In this document: positions 10,452 to 21,069 of the stretch, piece after piece | Position numbering within the stretch: the stretch's first letter is position 1 | Layout of the letters: each line of letters opens with the position of its first letter | Assembly: GCA_024291935.2 (NCBI GenBank) | Contig: CM044310.1 | Coordinates: 85,845,713 to 85,909,712, forward strand | DNA: 64,000 bases | Origin: Okapia johnstoni | Lineage: Eukaryota; Chordata; Mammalia; Artiodactyla; Giraffidae | Direction of reading: 5' to 3' | The notes under the pieces: model-generated | What the model saw: the letters and a program-made list of their open reading frames with translations, nothing else | The model's database searches: none | Told to the model about the DNA's origin: nothing | Translations under genes and position numbers: made by a program

Positions 10452-11010
10452 GCAGTGGTTTTTAGGCTTTAGCATGTTTCAGAATTACCTGGAGGGGTTG
10501 TTAAACTATCAACTGCTGGGCTCCTCCCAGTTCCAGAGTTTCTGATACAACAGGTCTAGGGTCAATTTTGGACTTTGCATTTCTTTTTTTTAAATATAAT
10601 TTTATCTATTTATTTTTGGCTGTGCTGGGTCTTCATTGCTGCACGGGCTTTTCTCTGGTTACGCCAAACTGGGGCTACTCTCTAGTCTACTACTCTTTAG
10701 TAGACTGCTCATTGCAGTGACTTCTTTTGTTGTAGAGTACAAGCTCTAGGGCTCGTTGGCTTCCATAGTTCCAGCACGTGGACTCAGTCGTTTCAGCTCC
10801 CCAGCTCTAGAGCATAGGCTCAAAAGTGTGTCACACCGGCTTAGTTGCTCCAAGACTTGTGAGGTCTTCCTGGATCAGGGAGCGAACTTGCATTAGCAGG
10901 CAGATTCTTCACCACTGAGCCACGAGCCTGGACTTTGCATTTCTAAACTAGTCCCCAGGTACCACTGCCGCTAGTCCAGGGAACACCGCTTTGAGAACAA
11001 CTATACTAAC
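10452..11010. repeat. MER5A (hAT-Charlie) element split by a SINE
   Basis: Starts 'cagtggtttttaggc' and ends with a 'ttgagaacaacta' terminus. Between them are 'attacctggaggggttgtta' and 'ccccaggtaccac'. These are the inverted termini of the MER5A non-autonomous DNA transposon. A CHR SINE interrupts it. Confidence 0.7.
10585..10928 (-). mobile_element. CHR-type tRNA-Glu SINE (long form) inside MER5A
   Basis: Reverse orientation: 'tatttatttttggctgtg', 'tctctagtctactac', 'cagctctagagcatagg', ending 'caccactgagccacgagc'. Perfect 16-bp TSD 'tggactttgcatttct' at 10569-10584 and 10929-10944. Confidence 0.9.
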
Positions 11011-11029
11011 GAGATCAGTAGATGTCAAG

Positions 11030-11205
11030 TCTGGTTGCACATTCACATCGCCTTTTGAAAGCTTTTAGAGAATCATTGTGTCTGGGGCCCCACTGCCAGT
11101 GATGCTAATTTAACTAATCTGAGCAAATGTCTGGGCAGGGGTGTTTTGAAAGGAGCACCCCAGGTGATTCTGTGCAGTTGGGTTCAAAAACACTACTTCA
11201 TCTGA
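11030..11205. repeat. Second MER5-type hAT fragment
   Basis: 'ggttgcacattcacatcgcc', 'tgtgtctggggccccac' and 'accccaggtgattctgtgca' match the MER5A/B pattern. Separate from the copy just upstream. Confidence 0.6.
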
Positions 11206-11254
11206 ATTGAATAGTAGAGGATGGAAGATCTTAGTGCAGGAGCTGAGTCTGACA

Positions 11255-11590
11255 TATGTCACTGAACACTCTGGGTCCATTCCTAACCCTGGCAGATTAA
11301 AAAAATTTTTTTTCTTAATTTAATTAAAAATTTATTTTGGTCTCACACACAGTATGGGATCTTAGTCCCCTGACCAGGGATCAAACCTAAGCCTCTTGCA
11401 TGGGAAGCATGGAGTCTTAACCACTGGACAGCCAGGGAAGTCTCTTATCCTGGCAGATTACTTGATCTTCCCGTGCATCATTATTCTCATCTGTAACAAT
11501 CAGAATATCCAATTTGTAGAGCTGTGGTGAGGATTGAGGGAAGAAATATATATGCCTGGCATATAGCAAGCCCTTGATCCATGCTGGCTT
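11255..11590 (+). repeat. MIR SINE split by a CHR SINE
   Basis: After the insertion the MIR core resumes with 'attctcatctgtaacaatc', 'gctgtggtgaggattgag' and 'cctggcatatagcaagccc'. Confidence 0.6.
11300..11448 (-). mobile_element. CHR-type tRNA-Glu SINE (short form) inside MIR
   Basis: A/T-rich tail complement, then 'gggatcttagtcccctgacc' and 'ggacagccagggaagtc'. Perfect 12-bp TSD 'cctggcagatta' at 11288-11299 and 11449-11460. Confidence 0.9.
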
Positions 11591-11650
11591 TCTGCATTGT
11601 TTTTCCAGTGGTGCATACAGCAGGACTCTACCAATTTTAATTATTCAATA

Positions 11651-11860
11651 TGTGCTTGTTTGCTCAGTCATCATGTCTGAATCTTTGTCACTGCATGGAC
11701 TATAGCCCACCAGGCTCCTCTATCCACTGGGATTCTCCAGGCACGAATACTGGAGTGGGTTGCCATGCCCTCCTCCAGGGGATCTTCCCAACCCAGGGAC
11801 TGAACCCAGGTCTTCTGCATTGCAGGCGGATTCTTTACCATCTGAGCCACCAAGGAAGCC
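11651..11860 (-). mobile_element. Bov-tA SINE
   Basis: 'gctcagtcatcatgtctg', 'gcacgaatactggagtggg' and head complement 'gagccaccaaggaagcc'. A possible degenerate TSD is 'attattcaatat' against 'actactcagtat'. Confidence 0.9.
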
Positions 11861-11861
11861 C

Positions 11862-12535
11862 AACTACTCAGTATATTTCCAGTCAAATGCCTTGTCTATT
11901 AAGATACCAGCAGAGGCTTACTCCGTCTTTCTTAGGCTTGCCATTTGCCCTGATGCCGTCTAGAGGGGTCCCTGCCGCCTCCCTTCTCTTTCTTCATTCA
12001 AACACCAATAATAAGGTCCTCCTGCTGCTCTGACAACCCCAACTTCTTAGCCAAAGTGGCTTGTTTGCAGCTGTGGAAACATTCGTCATTCAGTGTAACC
12101 AAGCAAAGCTCCCCGCCCTGGGATGGGTCTAATACACATGCTGGAGATGCGATGCCAGGAGAGCAAATGGTACCCGAGGATAATTCCTCAAATGAGCCAC
12201 AGGCACGTAGTGAAAGCCGTCGGAAGCCAGAGAATCTGTTTTTAAAGATTTGACTGACAGTCAAGTTTGAGCCTGTCTCCATCACTTTCTCACCCTCTGC
12301 TACGCTTTGGACACTGTTCATTTAAAGAAAGTCATTCTCATTGGGGTGTGGGTGGGGAGAGGGTGGTGGGACCGACAAGAGTTTGGGAAGGAGACGAGGC
12401 ATGTGCGTGAGGGTGGAAGGCATGACCGGGGATCCTGGGTTGCTCTAGGAGGTGGTTGGAGGTGGAGTCAGAGTTCCCAGAGGGCGGGACAGGGGAGAGA
12501 ATGTGCTCTCCTGTATTCGCCTTTTTGGACTTGGT
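11862..12535. other. Unique non-coding stretch
   Basis: No recognised repeat or gene. The 154-codon open frame starting at 12307 on the plus strand runs into the next SINE and is not a credible gene. Confidence 0.5.
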
Positions 12536-12542
12536 GCATGCA

Positions 12543-12753
12543 CGCTCAGTCACTCAGTCATGTCCAACTCTTTGCGACCCCATGGAGTGTAGCCCACCAG
12601 GCTCCTCTGTCCATGGAATTTTCCAGGCAAGAATACTGGAGTGGGCTGCCATTTCCTCCTCCAGGGGATTTTCCCGAACCAGGGATCGAACCCATGTCTC
12701 TTGTGTCTCTTGCATTGGGTGTGCATATTTTTTTTACCACTAAGCCACCTGTA
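12543..12753 (-). mobile_element. Bov-tA SINE
   Basis: 'cactcagtcatgtccaac', 'ccaggcaagaatactggag' and head complement. The head carries a T-run interruption. Short flanking repeat 'ggactt' at 12537 and 12754. Confidence 0.9.
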
Positions 12754-12944
12754 GGACTTCATAGAAGCTAAATTTGTACATGGCACCTGCTGAGACCAAG
12801 AATCCAGACGAGTCTCGGGGTGGGGAAAGCAGGGAAGTGATTCCAGGCCCAGTTACTCAGAAGCTCTTATAAAACAGCCTCGCCTTTCACTTGGATGATG
12901 TGGGAGACACAGCATCCTCCTTTTGGGTCATCCATAAATTGAGG

Positions 12945-13190
12945 TCATATAGCCTAGTGGTCAACAATACATGATCTGGTATCAGAAACAACCCTGGGCA
13001 TGTGTCCTCACCACCTCCTCTTGCTAGGTTGTGTGATCTGGGGCAAGTGCTTCATCTAGTTTTGTTGTTGCATCTGTAAAACGGGCATTATAATAGTACA
13101 GTAGCCAGAGTACAGGATTGTCACAAGGATTGAATGAGGTCATGTCTGTAAAGTACTTACACCATCTGGTGCAGAGTAAGTGCTGCCCTT
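12945..13190 (+). repeat. MIR SINE
   Basis: 'ggttgtgtgatctggggcaa', 'gcatctgtaaaacgggcat', 'cacaaggattgaatgagg' and 'ctggtgcagagtaagtgct' are in MIR order over nearly the full element. Confidence 0.75.
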
Positions 13191-13374
13191 CAACCATCCA
13201 ACAACTCTTTACTTATTAAGCCCTACTACGTGCCTGGCCTCACTCACATAGGAGCTGGCACACAGGGATGAACAAGGCAGGCATGGTCCCTGTCCTCAGA
13301 AAGCTTATCTTATATCCTGGAACAGAGAGGTTGAAGAAAGAACAACAAAACAACAATAATAAATACACAAAGGC

Positions 13375-14217
13375 AATACCCTGAAAAAACCATAATTCAA
13401 AAAGATTCATATACCCCAGTGTTGACTGCTTCACTATTTACAATAACCAGGACATGGAAGCAAACTAAATGTTCACTGACAGAGGAATGGATAAAGATGC
13501 AGTGTGTGTATATACAATGGAATATTACTCAGCCATAAAAAGGAATAAAATCGGGTCATTTGTAGTGATGTGGACGGTCCTAGAGTCTGTCATACAGAGT
13601 GATGTAAGTCAGAAAGAGGAAAACAGATATTGTATACTAATGCATATATATGGAATCTGGAAAAATGGTACAGACATACTTATCTGCAGGGCAGGAATAG
13701 ATACCCAGACATAGAGAATGGGCTTATGGACAGAGTCAAGGAAGGAGAGAGTGGGACAAACAGAGAGTAGCATTGACATATACACACGACCACGTGTAGA
13801 ACAGATAGCTAGCGGGACGCTGCTGTGTAACACTGAGATGTTCAGAGATGCTCAGTCTGATGCTCTGTGATGACTTAGAAGGCTGGGATGGGGTCGTGTG
13901 AGGGAGGCTCAAGAGGGAGGAATACAATTGATTCACGTTGTTGTGCAGCAGAAACTAACACAACATTGTAAAGCAATTATGCGTGTGTGTGTGTGCTAGG
14001 TCACTTCAGTTGTGTCTGAATCTTTGCAACCCTATGGACCATAGCGCACCAGGCTCCTCAGTCCATGGGATTCTCCAGGCAAGAATACTGGAGTGGGTTG
14101 CCATTTCCTACTCCAGGGGATCTTTGGGACCCAGGGATCGAATTCACATTTCTTATGTCTCCTGCACTGGTAGGTGGGTTCTTTACCACTAGCGATTATA
14201 CACCAATAAAAAAAAAA
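13375..14217 (+). mobile_element. Ruminant L1 3' end, sense, inside L2
   Basis: 5'-truncated L1. Positions 13469-13714 translate to the ORF2 C-terminus (motif MEYYSAIKRNKIG, then SDVSQKEENRYCI). The 3' UTR ends 'caacattgtaaagcaattat' and, after a nested SINE, an A-rich tail. Inactive remnant. Confidence 0.85.
13981..14190 (-). mobile_element. Bov-tA SINE inside the L1 3' UTR
   Basis: Starts with a (GT)n tail complement, then A segment and head. TSD 'agcaattat' at 13972-13980 with one mismatch at 14191-14199. Younger than the L1, which is younger than the L2. Confidence 0.9.
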
Positions 14218-14615
14218 TAAAGAAGAGCAAGGAGGTGGCATTGAACGCTATGGTAATAATTAGAAGGTGGCGTGAAGGGGGGGCCACACTCAACTGAATG
14301 GCAAGATAAGGTCTCTGTGAGGAGAGAACATGTAACCTGAGATAATGAGGCAGCAGCCATGCAAGTATCTGGAGCACCAGCATCCTGGGTGGGGGGCCAG
14401 CATGTGCAGAGGTCCTGAGCCTGGAGCAGAGGAAGGACAGAAAGGAGGCCCAGGTGCTGCTGCAGAGTGATCCATGGTGAGAGCAGGAGGGGGTGACGTG
14501 ATGGAAAGAGGCCAGAACCAGATCTCGTAGGGCGTTGTGGGCTCTGGAAGGACTGTGAACGCTGTGAGTGCAGTGGGAGGTCCTGGGAAGATTTGAGCAG
14601 GTGAGAAAGGTACTT

Positions 14616-17352
14616 GGTGGGGTTTTCAGTCTCAGATGATCCCCAGGGAGGCTGAGGGACAACAGATTGAAGGGCGCGAGCAGAAGCAGGAAGACCAGCC
14701 AGGGGGCTCCTGCCATCTTGGGGGAGAGATGCTAGCGGCTCAGCTGTCCCTGCTGATGTCTGCTTTCAGCCCTCCTGCTCTCTCCTGGGATGGGAAGCAG
14801 AGAGAAGAGCCTCCAGTCCAATCCCCCTGAATGGCAGCTGCAGGCTGGAGAATGAGTTTGGTCCTCCTTACTGTGCATCCCCCGGCCTCAGGGAATTGAG
14901 CTGAGATACAGCAGGAGGGAAGACCGCTCCCGTGCCTAGGTCCCCCAAAGCTCCTCCTGTCCTCCGGGGAACCAGGATGCTGCCCATCACCTGCCCTGGA
15001 GGTGGCACTAGGTGGTTGCTAGGGGTTTTCTGGATCACTTCTGCTCTTGGAGGCAAGCACATCACCAACAGGTGTAGGAAACATGCCTGCTCTGCCTGCT
15101 GCCCAGATGCCCAGCCAACCATTAGAAAGTTGCTTGGAGTTTTTATCCCCATCTCCTTGGGTCCATCTGGTTTGGATACTGAAGAGGCCTAGGCCCTGAT
15201 GTTTGACTAGCTCCCTCTCCCCCAACCTTCTGGCCTTCTTGCAGGATTGGGTCTATCTGAAGGCCTCTGGGGTAGAAAGGAATTAGACGTGAGGCAGAAA
15301 CCTGGTCTCACAGAACACATCCCTGGGCACAGGACTTGCTGGACAGGTTGGCAAACCTGAGTCTATCAAACCAGAATTCCTTCTGGGGTCCCCACCCATC
15401 CTTCAGCCTGTTTAATGCAACCAGAGAATTTGATTTTTCATGAAAATAGATTTCTTTTCCTTGTCTGGTATTCTATGGAAGCCCCCAACTTGAAGAAATC
15501 TCTTCCTGTCCTGTGCATTTTTTTTTCAGCCCATCTTTGTATTCCTTCGATTTTTATAGCCGACCATTTCCTACGTGAACTAAGTACTAAACAAGCATTA
15601 TTACCGCTTTGTGCACTGCACACCACTGAGGCATAAATCCCACATTAACCTCATCCTAAAGAGCAGCTGAACGCATTTTAATAAATGTCCCAAATGGCTT
15701 CAGTGTCTAGTAGCCAAACAGAATAAAAAATGCACACACATTACAGGATGTTATGAACCTTTCGATCAAAAGTAGTAATAAACAGACTGCTTGTTGGGCT
15801 TGGTGATTGGGTTACATTTCTAAACAGTAGATTGAGAGACAAATCAAGGTAGAACTGAGATGATGCTGTGATGTGATCCAAGGGGGCCCAGCGATTTCCA
15901 GTGGTTTGTGATGAGAAGGTAGACATCTCTCTTTGCCTCACGATACATTTTCATTCTAAGCTCTCCATCTAAATGGTACCAAGAGAAACGAGCAAATTAA
16001 GAAATCTTTGCTGCACTCAGATATTGAATCTAAGCAGCGAGATAAAGGCTGGGATGCACATCATTTGTCAGTGGAATAAAAATTCAGATGAGGTCTTTTC
16101 CTGATGCTGTGCCAGGCACATTAGGAAAGCGTTCTATTTTCATGTGTCAGTGACGGCGTGCTGTTGGGGCCAAACTTCACCCTCCTACAAGGTGTGACTT
16201 GAAGGCAGGCACAGTGTGGTCTTCTGTTAACGGGCAGCCTATCAAGATACAGGGCCTCTGTCACCAGGCTGCCCTCTTCATCCCCTGTCTAGGATTTCCA
16301 CTCAGAAAGTTCCAGAAGTTAATCAGCCCTTTCGGTCATCAGCCCGGGGTAGATAAGCTATCCTGCCTGTGGCCATTTCGGATGTGCAGATGTTTTGGTC
16401 TGGGCACATCTGTAGGCAATCACTCTGCTTTCTGGGCAGGAATGGTGTTTTATTATGGGATTAGATGTGTAATCTTGGATAAATAGTAGAAATTGGAGGA
16501 CTTCAGTTGGACGACTTGTTTTCTCTCCTGGAGAGCAGTGTAAATAGCAAACCAGAAACCATTCGCTCATTATTGAAGCAATAATTGAACTTGCCAGTCT
16601 TCTCCCTTCTGGTGGGACCTCCGGGGTCAGCGTGAAACTCTTGGCATGCAAGGAGCTAAGGGGTGTCGGGCCAGGCATGGGGTACAGCGTGGGGGAAACA
16701 CTGGCTGGGGCCTTTGCTGAGGAGGTGGCTGCATTGGGGGCCTGGCCACCAGGGGGTCTGGACAGCATCTCAGTGCCTCCTTGCAGTTTTGGAGGGGTAG
16801 CTCTTCCGCCAGCCCCAGCCAAACGCCTTCCAAGTGTGAGGATTGCTGAAATGAGGAGGTGGCGTGGAGGCGGTCCAGGCTGTTACTGATACCTTTCCCC
16901 AATTCTGGTAATACATATAATGATGTTACTCAGTTTTGTTTTACATTTCCAAAACAGATGTACCAAATCCCTGTAAACTGATCTATGGTAATGCACTTAA
17001 TTTTAATCTTCAATGTTAAAAGTAAAAACTGATCACGCAAAGCAGAAACATGTGTCACTTCACCATAAGCTGGCACAGGATCCAGCCTCCCCTTCGCCAC
17101 TTAACCATTTGGGTCCTGCTGTCGGCTTTCTCCTGATTTTGTCCTCCTTGTTAATCTCCTCCTTGTTTCTCTGGGAGTCTTCCTCTGGCAGGTGTCCTCT
17201 GCAGCTGGTGGGCACTTCTTCCCCTGGCTGTGTCCCAGGCTCACAAAGCTTGCTGCTTTGGGCTACCATGAGTGGGCTCTGCAAGACACACGTCCACTGT
17301 GGTTTGGAAAGTTGGAAAAAGACGTCTCAAAGTTATGTCAGATTGTGGAGAC
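14616..17352. other. 2.7-kb repeat-free block, candidate conserved non-coding DNA
   Basis: No recognised repeat or exon. 15400-16620 is AT-rich and repeat-free, with a 7-bp inverted repeat attattg/caataat spaced by 3 bp at 16569-16585. 16620-16890 is GC-richer. Open frames up to 154 codons on the minus strand (16358-16822) show low-complexity Pro/Ala composition and no recognisable domain. Confidence 0.4.
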
Positions 17353-17363
17353 CATTGTAAAAG

Positions 17364-17694
17364 CCAGGCTTCCCTGGGAGCTCAGCTGGTAAAGAATCGG
17401 CCTGCAATGCATGAGACTCCAGTTTGATTCTTGGGTTGCGAAGTTTCCCTGGAGAAGGGATAGGCTACCCGCTCCAGTGTTCCTGGGCTTCTCTGGTGGC
17501 TCAGATGGTAAAGAATCCATCTGCAATGTGGGAGACCTGGGTTCAATCTCTAGGTTGGGAAGATCCCTGGAGGAGGACATGGCAACCCACTCCAGTATTC
17601 TTGCCTGGAGACTCCCCATAGACAGAGGAGCCTGGCAGGCTACAGAACATGGGGTCACAGAGTCAGACACGACTGAGCTACTAAGCACAGCACA
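17364..17694 (+). mobile_element. Dimeric Bov-tA SINE with two tRNA heads
   Basis: Head and truncated A segment, then at about 17480-17487 a second head and full A segment ending 'ctaagcacagcaca'. Perfect 11-bp TSD 'cattgtaaaag' at 17353-17363 and 17695-17705. Same internal joint as 9903-10210. Confidence 0.9.
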
Positions 17695-17715
17695 CATTGT
17701 AAAAGTCAATGGAAA

Positions 17716-18038
17716 AGGGATTCCCTGGTGATCCAGTGGTTAACAATCTGTCTGCCAATGCAAGGGACACGGGTTCAATCCCTGGTGTGGGAAGATCATA
17801 CATGCCGTGGGGCAGCTAAGCCCGTGTGCTGCAACTACTGAGTCTGAGAGTCACAACTACTGAAGCCCGTGTGCCTAGAGCCTGTGCTCTGAAACAAGAG
17901 AAGCCACTGCAATGAGAAACCTGCAAACTGTAAGGAGGGAGTATCCGCAGCTTGCAAAAACTAGGGAAAGCCTGCATGCAGCAATGAAGACCCAGAATAG
18001 CCAAAATAACTAACTAAATAAATAAAATTATTTTTTTT
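17716..18038 (+). mobile_element. CHR-type tRNA-Glu SINE (long form)
   Basis: 'gattccctggtgatccag', 'gaagcccgtgtgcctagag', 'atgaagacccagaatagcc' and an A-rich tail. Perfect 13-bp TSD 'aagtcaatggaaa' at 17703-17715 and 18039-18051, overlapping the TSD of the preceding SINE. Confidence 0.9.
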
Positions 18039-18130
18039 AAGTCAATGGAAAGAAAGTTCTCCCCTGCCCAAGATGCTGGTTAAATATTAAAGCAAGTTGG
18101 GTAATAATTACCAACAACTTCATCCGTGAG

Positions 18131-18555
18131 TGGACTTCCCTGGTGGCTCAGACGGTAAAGAATCCGCCTGCAATTCGGCAGACCTGGGTTTGATCCCTGG
18201 GGAACTGTGGTGTTGGAGAAGACTCTTGAGAGTCCCTTGGACAGCAAGGAGATCAAACCAGTCAATCCTAAAGGAAATCAATCCTGAATATTCATTGGCA
18301 GGACTGATGCTGAAGCTGAAGCTCCAATACTTTGGCCACCTGATGCTAAGAACTGACTCATTGGAAAAGACTCTGATGCTGGGCAAGATTGAAGGTAGGA
18401 AGAGAAGGAGGCGAGAGAGGATGAGATGGTTGGATGGCATCAGTGAATCCATAGACATGAGTTTGAGCAAGGTCCAGGAGTTAGTGATAGACAGGGAAGC
18501 CTGGTGTGCTGCAGTCCATGGGGTCACAAAGAGTCGGACATGACTGAGCGACTAA
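18131..18555 (+). mobile_element. Chimera: Bov-tA tRNA head fused to BovB 3' end
   Basis: 18131-18203 is a Bov-tA head ('cttccctggtggctcag' to 'gatccctggggaac'). It passes directly into BovB, without the usual SINE A segment. The BovB part (about 18204-18555) encodes the C-terminal end of BovB ORF2 in frame: [15 protein letters not shown], then [18 protein letters not shown], then [10 protein letters not shown]. The open frame spans the joint for 137 codons. No RT core is present, so the protein part is a remnant. Flanking TSD weak. Confidence 0.8.
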
Positions 18556-18577
18556 ATTGAGCTTTTTCATGAGTAAG

Positions 18578-18756
18578 TGAAAGTCACTTAGTCATGTCCA
18601 ACTCTTTGTGACCCAATGGACAATACCATCCAAGGAATTCTCCAGGGAAGAATACTGGAGTGGGTAACCATTACCTTCTCCAGGAGATCTTCCCAACCCA
18701 GGGATTGAACCCAGGTCTCCCGGATTGCAGGCAGATTCTTTACCTGCTGAGCCCCA
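18578..18756 (-). mobile_element. Bov-tA SINE
   Basis: 'cttagtcatgtccaactc', 'agggaagaatactggag' and 'cagattctttacctgctgag'. Perfect 12-bp TSD 'ttcatgagtaag' at 18566-18577 and 18757-18768. It faces the preceding Bov-tA copies. Confidence 0.9.
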
Positions 18757-18768
18757 TTCATGAGTAAG

Positions 18769-19369
18769 GGTCAAGGTAAAAGCCCAGAATTTTTCTTCTA
18801 GAAGTTTGTTGTAGTTTCTTAACAGAGGAGGTCCTGCTTCTCAGAGGCTCAGCATAGGTGGCAACTAGGAAGGTCGACCTGTAAAAAGGAGGGATTCTTT
18901 GGAATATGAGAGTAGAGGTGCACCCTTGTCATGGATCAGAGGGGCTTGGGGTGGTGGGATGCACGTAATAATTTTTCTGCCAGTACAAGGCCTCTGGCTC
19001 CGAAACTTTGCTCATTCCCAGCTGAGCATCCTACATGGTACCAGCTTTTTTCAAATAGCTCCTGGTGGCCATCACCGAATGACATGGCATTGCTGAAGCT
19101 TCATCCCTTGATCAAGGTTAAGAAGAGTTGACGGCAGAGGGACATCTTTTATAGCAGAGTTGGGTGGAGGTTAGGAGAAGGTACTGAGTGCCATGACTGT
19201 TGGGGTTGACCTCTTGGGAGCAGATACCTTGGGATACTCCAGTAGATGAATAATCTCAGGCAGAAGGAAAGCCATACAGAGTCTGGAGACCAAGAGCCCA
19301 CACAGAGGGTGGGAACCAGAAGCTGTGAGTACTAGTGAGTGCTCAGATTTAGGGGAGGCAGTGGGGCCA
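18769..19369. other. Unique non-coding stretch
   Basis: No recognised repeat or gene. Confidence 0.45.
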
Positions 19370-19500
19370 GGTTACAGAGGGCCTGTGCTAGGGAGTTGCA
19401 GACTCGAGTCTGAGGCTGATGGTGAGCCTCAGAAGGAGGTGACATCAGAGATCTGTGACTTAGAAAGATCTCTTGGCCAACTTAGTGGGTGGCACGGAAG
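19370..19500 (+). repeat. L2-like fragment
   Basis: 'gggcctgtgctagggagttg', 'tgagcctcagaaggaggtga' and 'cttagaaagatctcttggcc' fit the L2 region that normally reads 'gggccttgtaggcc...agaaagatcactctgg'. Diverged. Confidence 0.4.
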
Positions 19501-19744
19501 GCACAGAGACCAAAGAAGAAATGCTGTTTTTTTTCAGCTCTGACCCCTGTCCTTTGCTCACCTGTAGGGGCATCTTGTTCTCACTGGGCCCCCTGTTTCT
19601 GCTCTTTGTTCTTTCCATTACATCACTTCCTCTCTAGACTTTGCATAAAAGATTCAGATAACTTCTTTCTTCTTCTGAGGTCCTAAATTCTTCATCTTGG
19701 CCAAGATCAGAGAAAACTCTTTCCTTCAGGAAGTGAAATCCATC

Positions 19745-19925
19745 ATATGAAAATGCTGAGGCTGGTGTGGCATGGGAATCCCCTGGAAGACTTGAGAAAA
19801 ACACAGATTTCTGGGCTTCGCCCACACAGTTTCTGACTTAGGTCAGGGGTGTGGGGGGCCTGAAAATCTGCATTTCTACAAGCCCCCAGGTGCTGCTGCT
19901 GCCGCCGTCCAGTGACCACACTCTG
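19745..19925. repeat. MER5A-like hAT fragment
   Basis: 'gggaatcccctggaagactt', 'acacagatttctgggcttcg', 'gaaaatctgcatttctacaa' and 'gcccccaggtgctgctgctg' fit MER5A. Confidence 0.6.
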
Positions 19926-19929
19926 AGCA

Positions 19930-20464
19930 GCTGTGACAAGCCTCCTGGTGCCAGCAGCCCCTCTTCATCTTTGCTGTGTGATCTGGAGGCGGCGAAGGGA
20001 TGACCAGATGGCCATGGATGGTGCGAGTGGATACATTTCCCTAAGGGAGCTTCAGAAATTAAATTCAGAAGAAGGGTCCTGTGCCTTGAGCCCCGGAGAG
20101 CCTGTGCACTTTCTTTTGGGCTGTTGGGGGCAGAGTCCTCTCAGCCCTAACCATGCACGGAGGGTCCTGTTCTTTATCCAAAAACAACATGACGAACAAG
20201 AATTCAATTTGGCAGGGGCACTTTCTGTTGAAGCATACTTTCTCTTAATTTAATCACCCACGCAAGAGCCTTCCAGACGTTTGGATGGAAGTTTTTAGAA
20301 ATTCAGCTCATTTTCTCAGATAGTTTCATTCTGGAACATCTGGTGGGGGATGGGAGCTGAGAGGTAGAGAGACAGGCTGTCAGATGGAGAGTATTCAACT
20401 AGGAATGGGAACCCAGATGGAAAAAAAAAAATTTTTTTTGAAAGACACAAAAATGGAGTTGTGG
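19930..20464. other. Unique non-coding stretch
   Basis: No recognised repeat or gene. An A11T8 self-complementary run sits at 20421-20439. Confidence 0.45.
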
Positions 20465-20665
20465 GAAGAACACATTTCTGGAGTCAGGCCCACCTGGCTG
20501 GAATTCCAGACTTGTCAATTACTGGTGTGTGGCTCTGGGCAAACTTTCTGATTCCTCTGAACCTCAGTTTCCTCATCTGGAAGGTGGGTCCATAACAGCT
20601 ACTTTGCAGAGATGCTGTCGAGATTAGAAGTGACATATGTACAGCCTCAAGCACATATTGGAAGC
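20465..20665 (+). repeat. MIR SINE
   Basis: 'tttctggagtcaggcccacc', 'ggtgtgtggctctgggcaaa', 'ctcagtttcctcatctgg' and 'agatgctgtcgagattagaa' are in MIR order. Confidence 0.75.
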
Positions 20666-20757
20666 CAAGGAAACCCTCAGATAATGTCATCTATTCTCAT
20701 ACCGTTGTTGCTATTATTTTTCTTCTTCTTCTTTTTAATATTATCTCCATTTCAGAG

Positions 20758-21069
20758 GATTTATTTTATTTTTGACTGTGCTGCATCGTCACTGCTGCTC
20801 GGGCTTTTCTCTAGTTATGAGCGGGGACTACTCTCTAGTTGTGGTGCACGAGCTTCTCAGGGCAGTGGCTTCTGTTGATGTGGAGCACGGGCTCCAGGTT
20901 TCAGTAGTTGCAGCACGTGAGTTCAGCAGTTGCAGCTCCCCAGCTCAATAGTTGTGGTGCACGGGCTTTGTTGCTTCAAGGCATGTGGGATCCTCTCCGA
21001 TCAGGGATTGAACCCATGTCTCCTGCATTGGCAGGCAGGTTCTTTACCTCTGAGCCACCAGGGAAGCCC
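20758..21069 (-). mobile_element. CHR-type tRNA-Glu SINE (long form)
   Basis: 'ttttatttttgactgtgctg', 'tctctagttgtggtgcacg', 'gatcagggattgaaccca' and 'gagccaccagggaagccc'. Confidence 0.9.

Larger units (their letters stand above)
13205..14615 (+). repeat. L2 LINE fragment split by an L1
   Basis: Left part: 'cactcacataggagctggca', 'gatgaacaaggcaggcatgg'. After the L1 it resumes with 'gcatgtgcagaggtcctgag', 'gatctcgtagggcgttgtgg' and 'gatttgagcaggtgag'. The 175-codon minus-strand frame at 14189-14716 is antisense L2. Confidence 0.65.

Noticed and set aside
12307..12771. 154-codon plus-strand frame
   Set aside because: Its second half is a Bov-tA SINE read in reverse ('QLFATPWSVAHQAPLSMEFS' type peptide seen across many SINE copies).
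14189..14716. 175-codon open frame, the longest in the window
   Set aside because: It reads the antisense strand of an L2 fragment plus the end of an L1; composition is Leu/Ser/Pro-rich with no domain.
18131..18555. Active BovB reverse transcriptase gene
   Set aside because: Only the C-terminal tail of ORF2 is present; the endonuclease and RT catalytic regions are absent.
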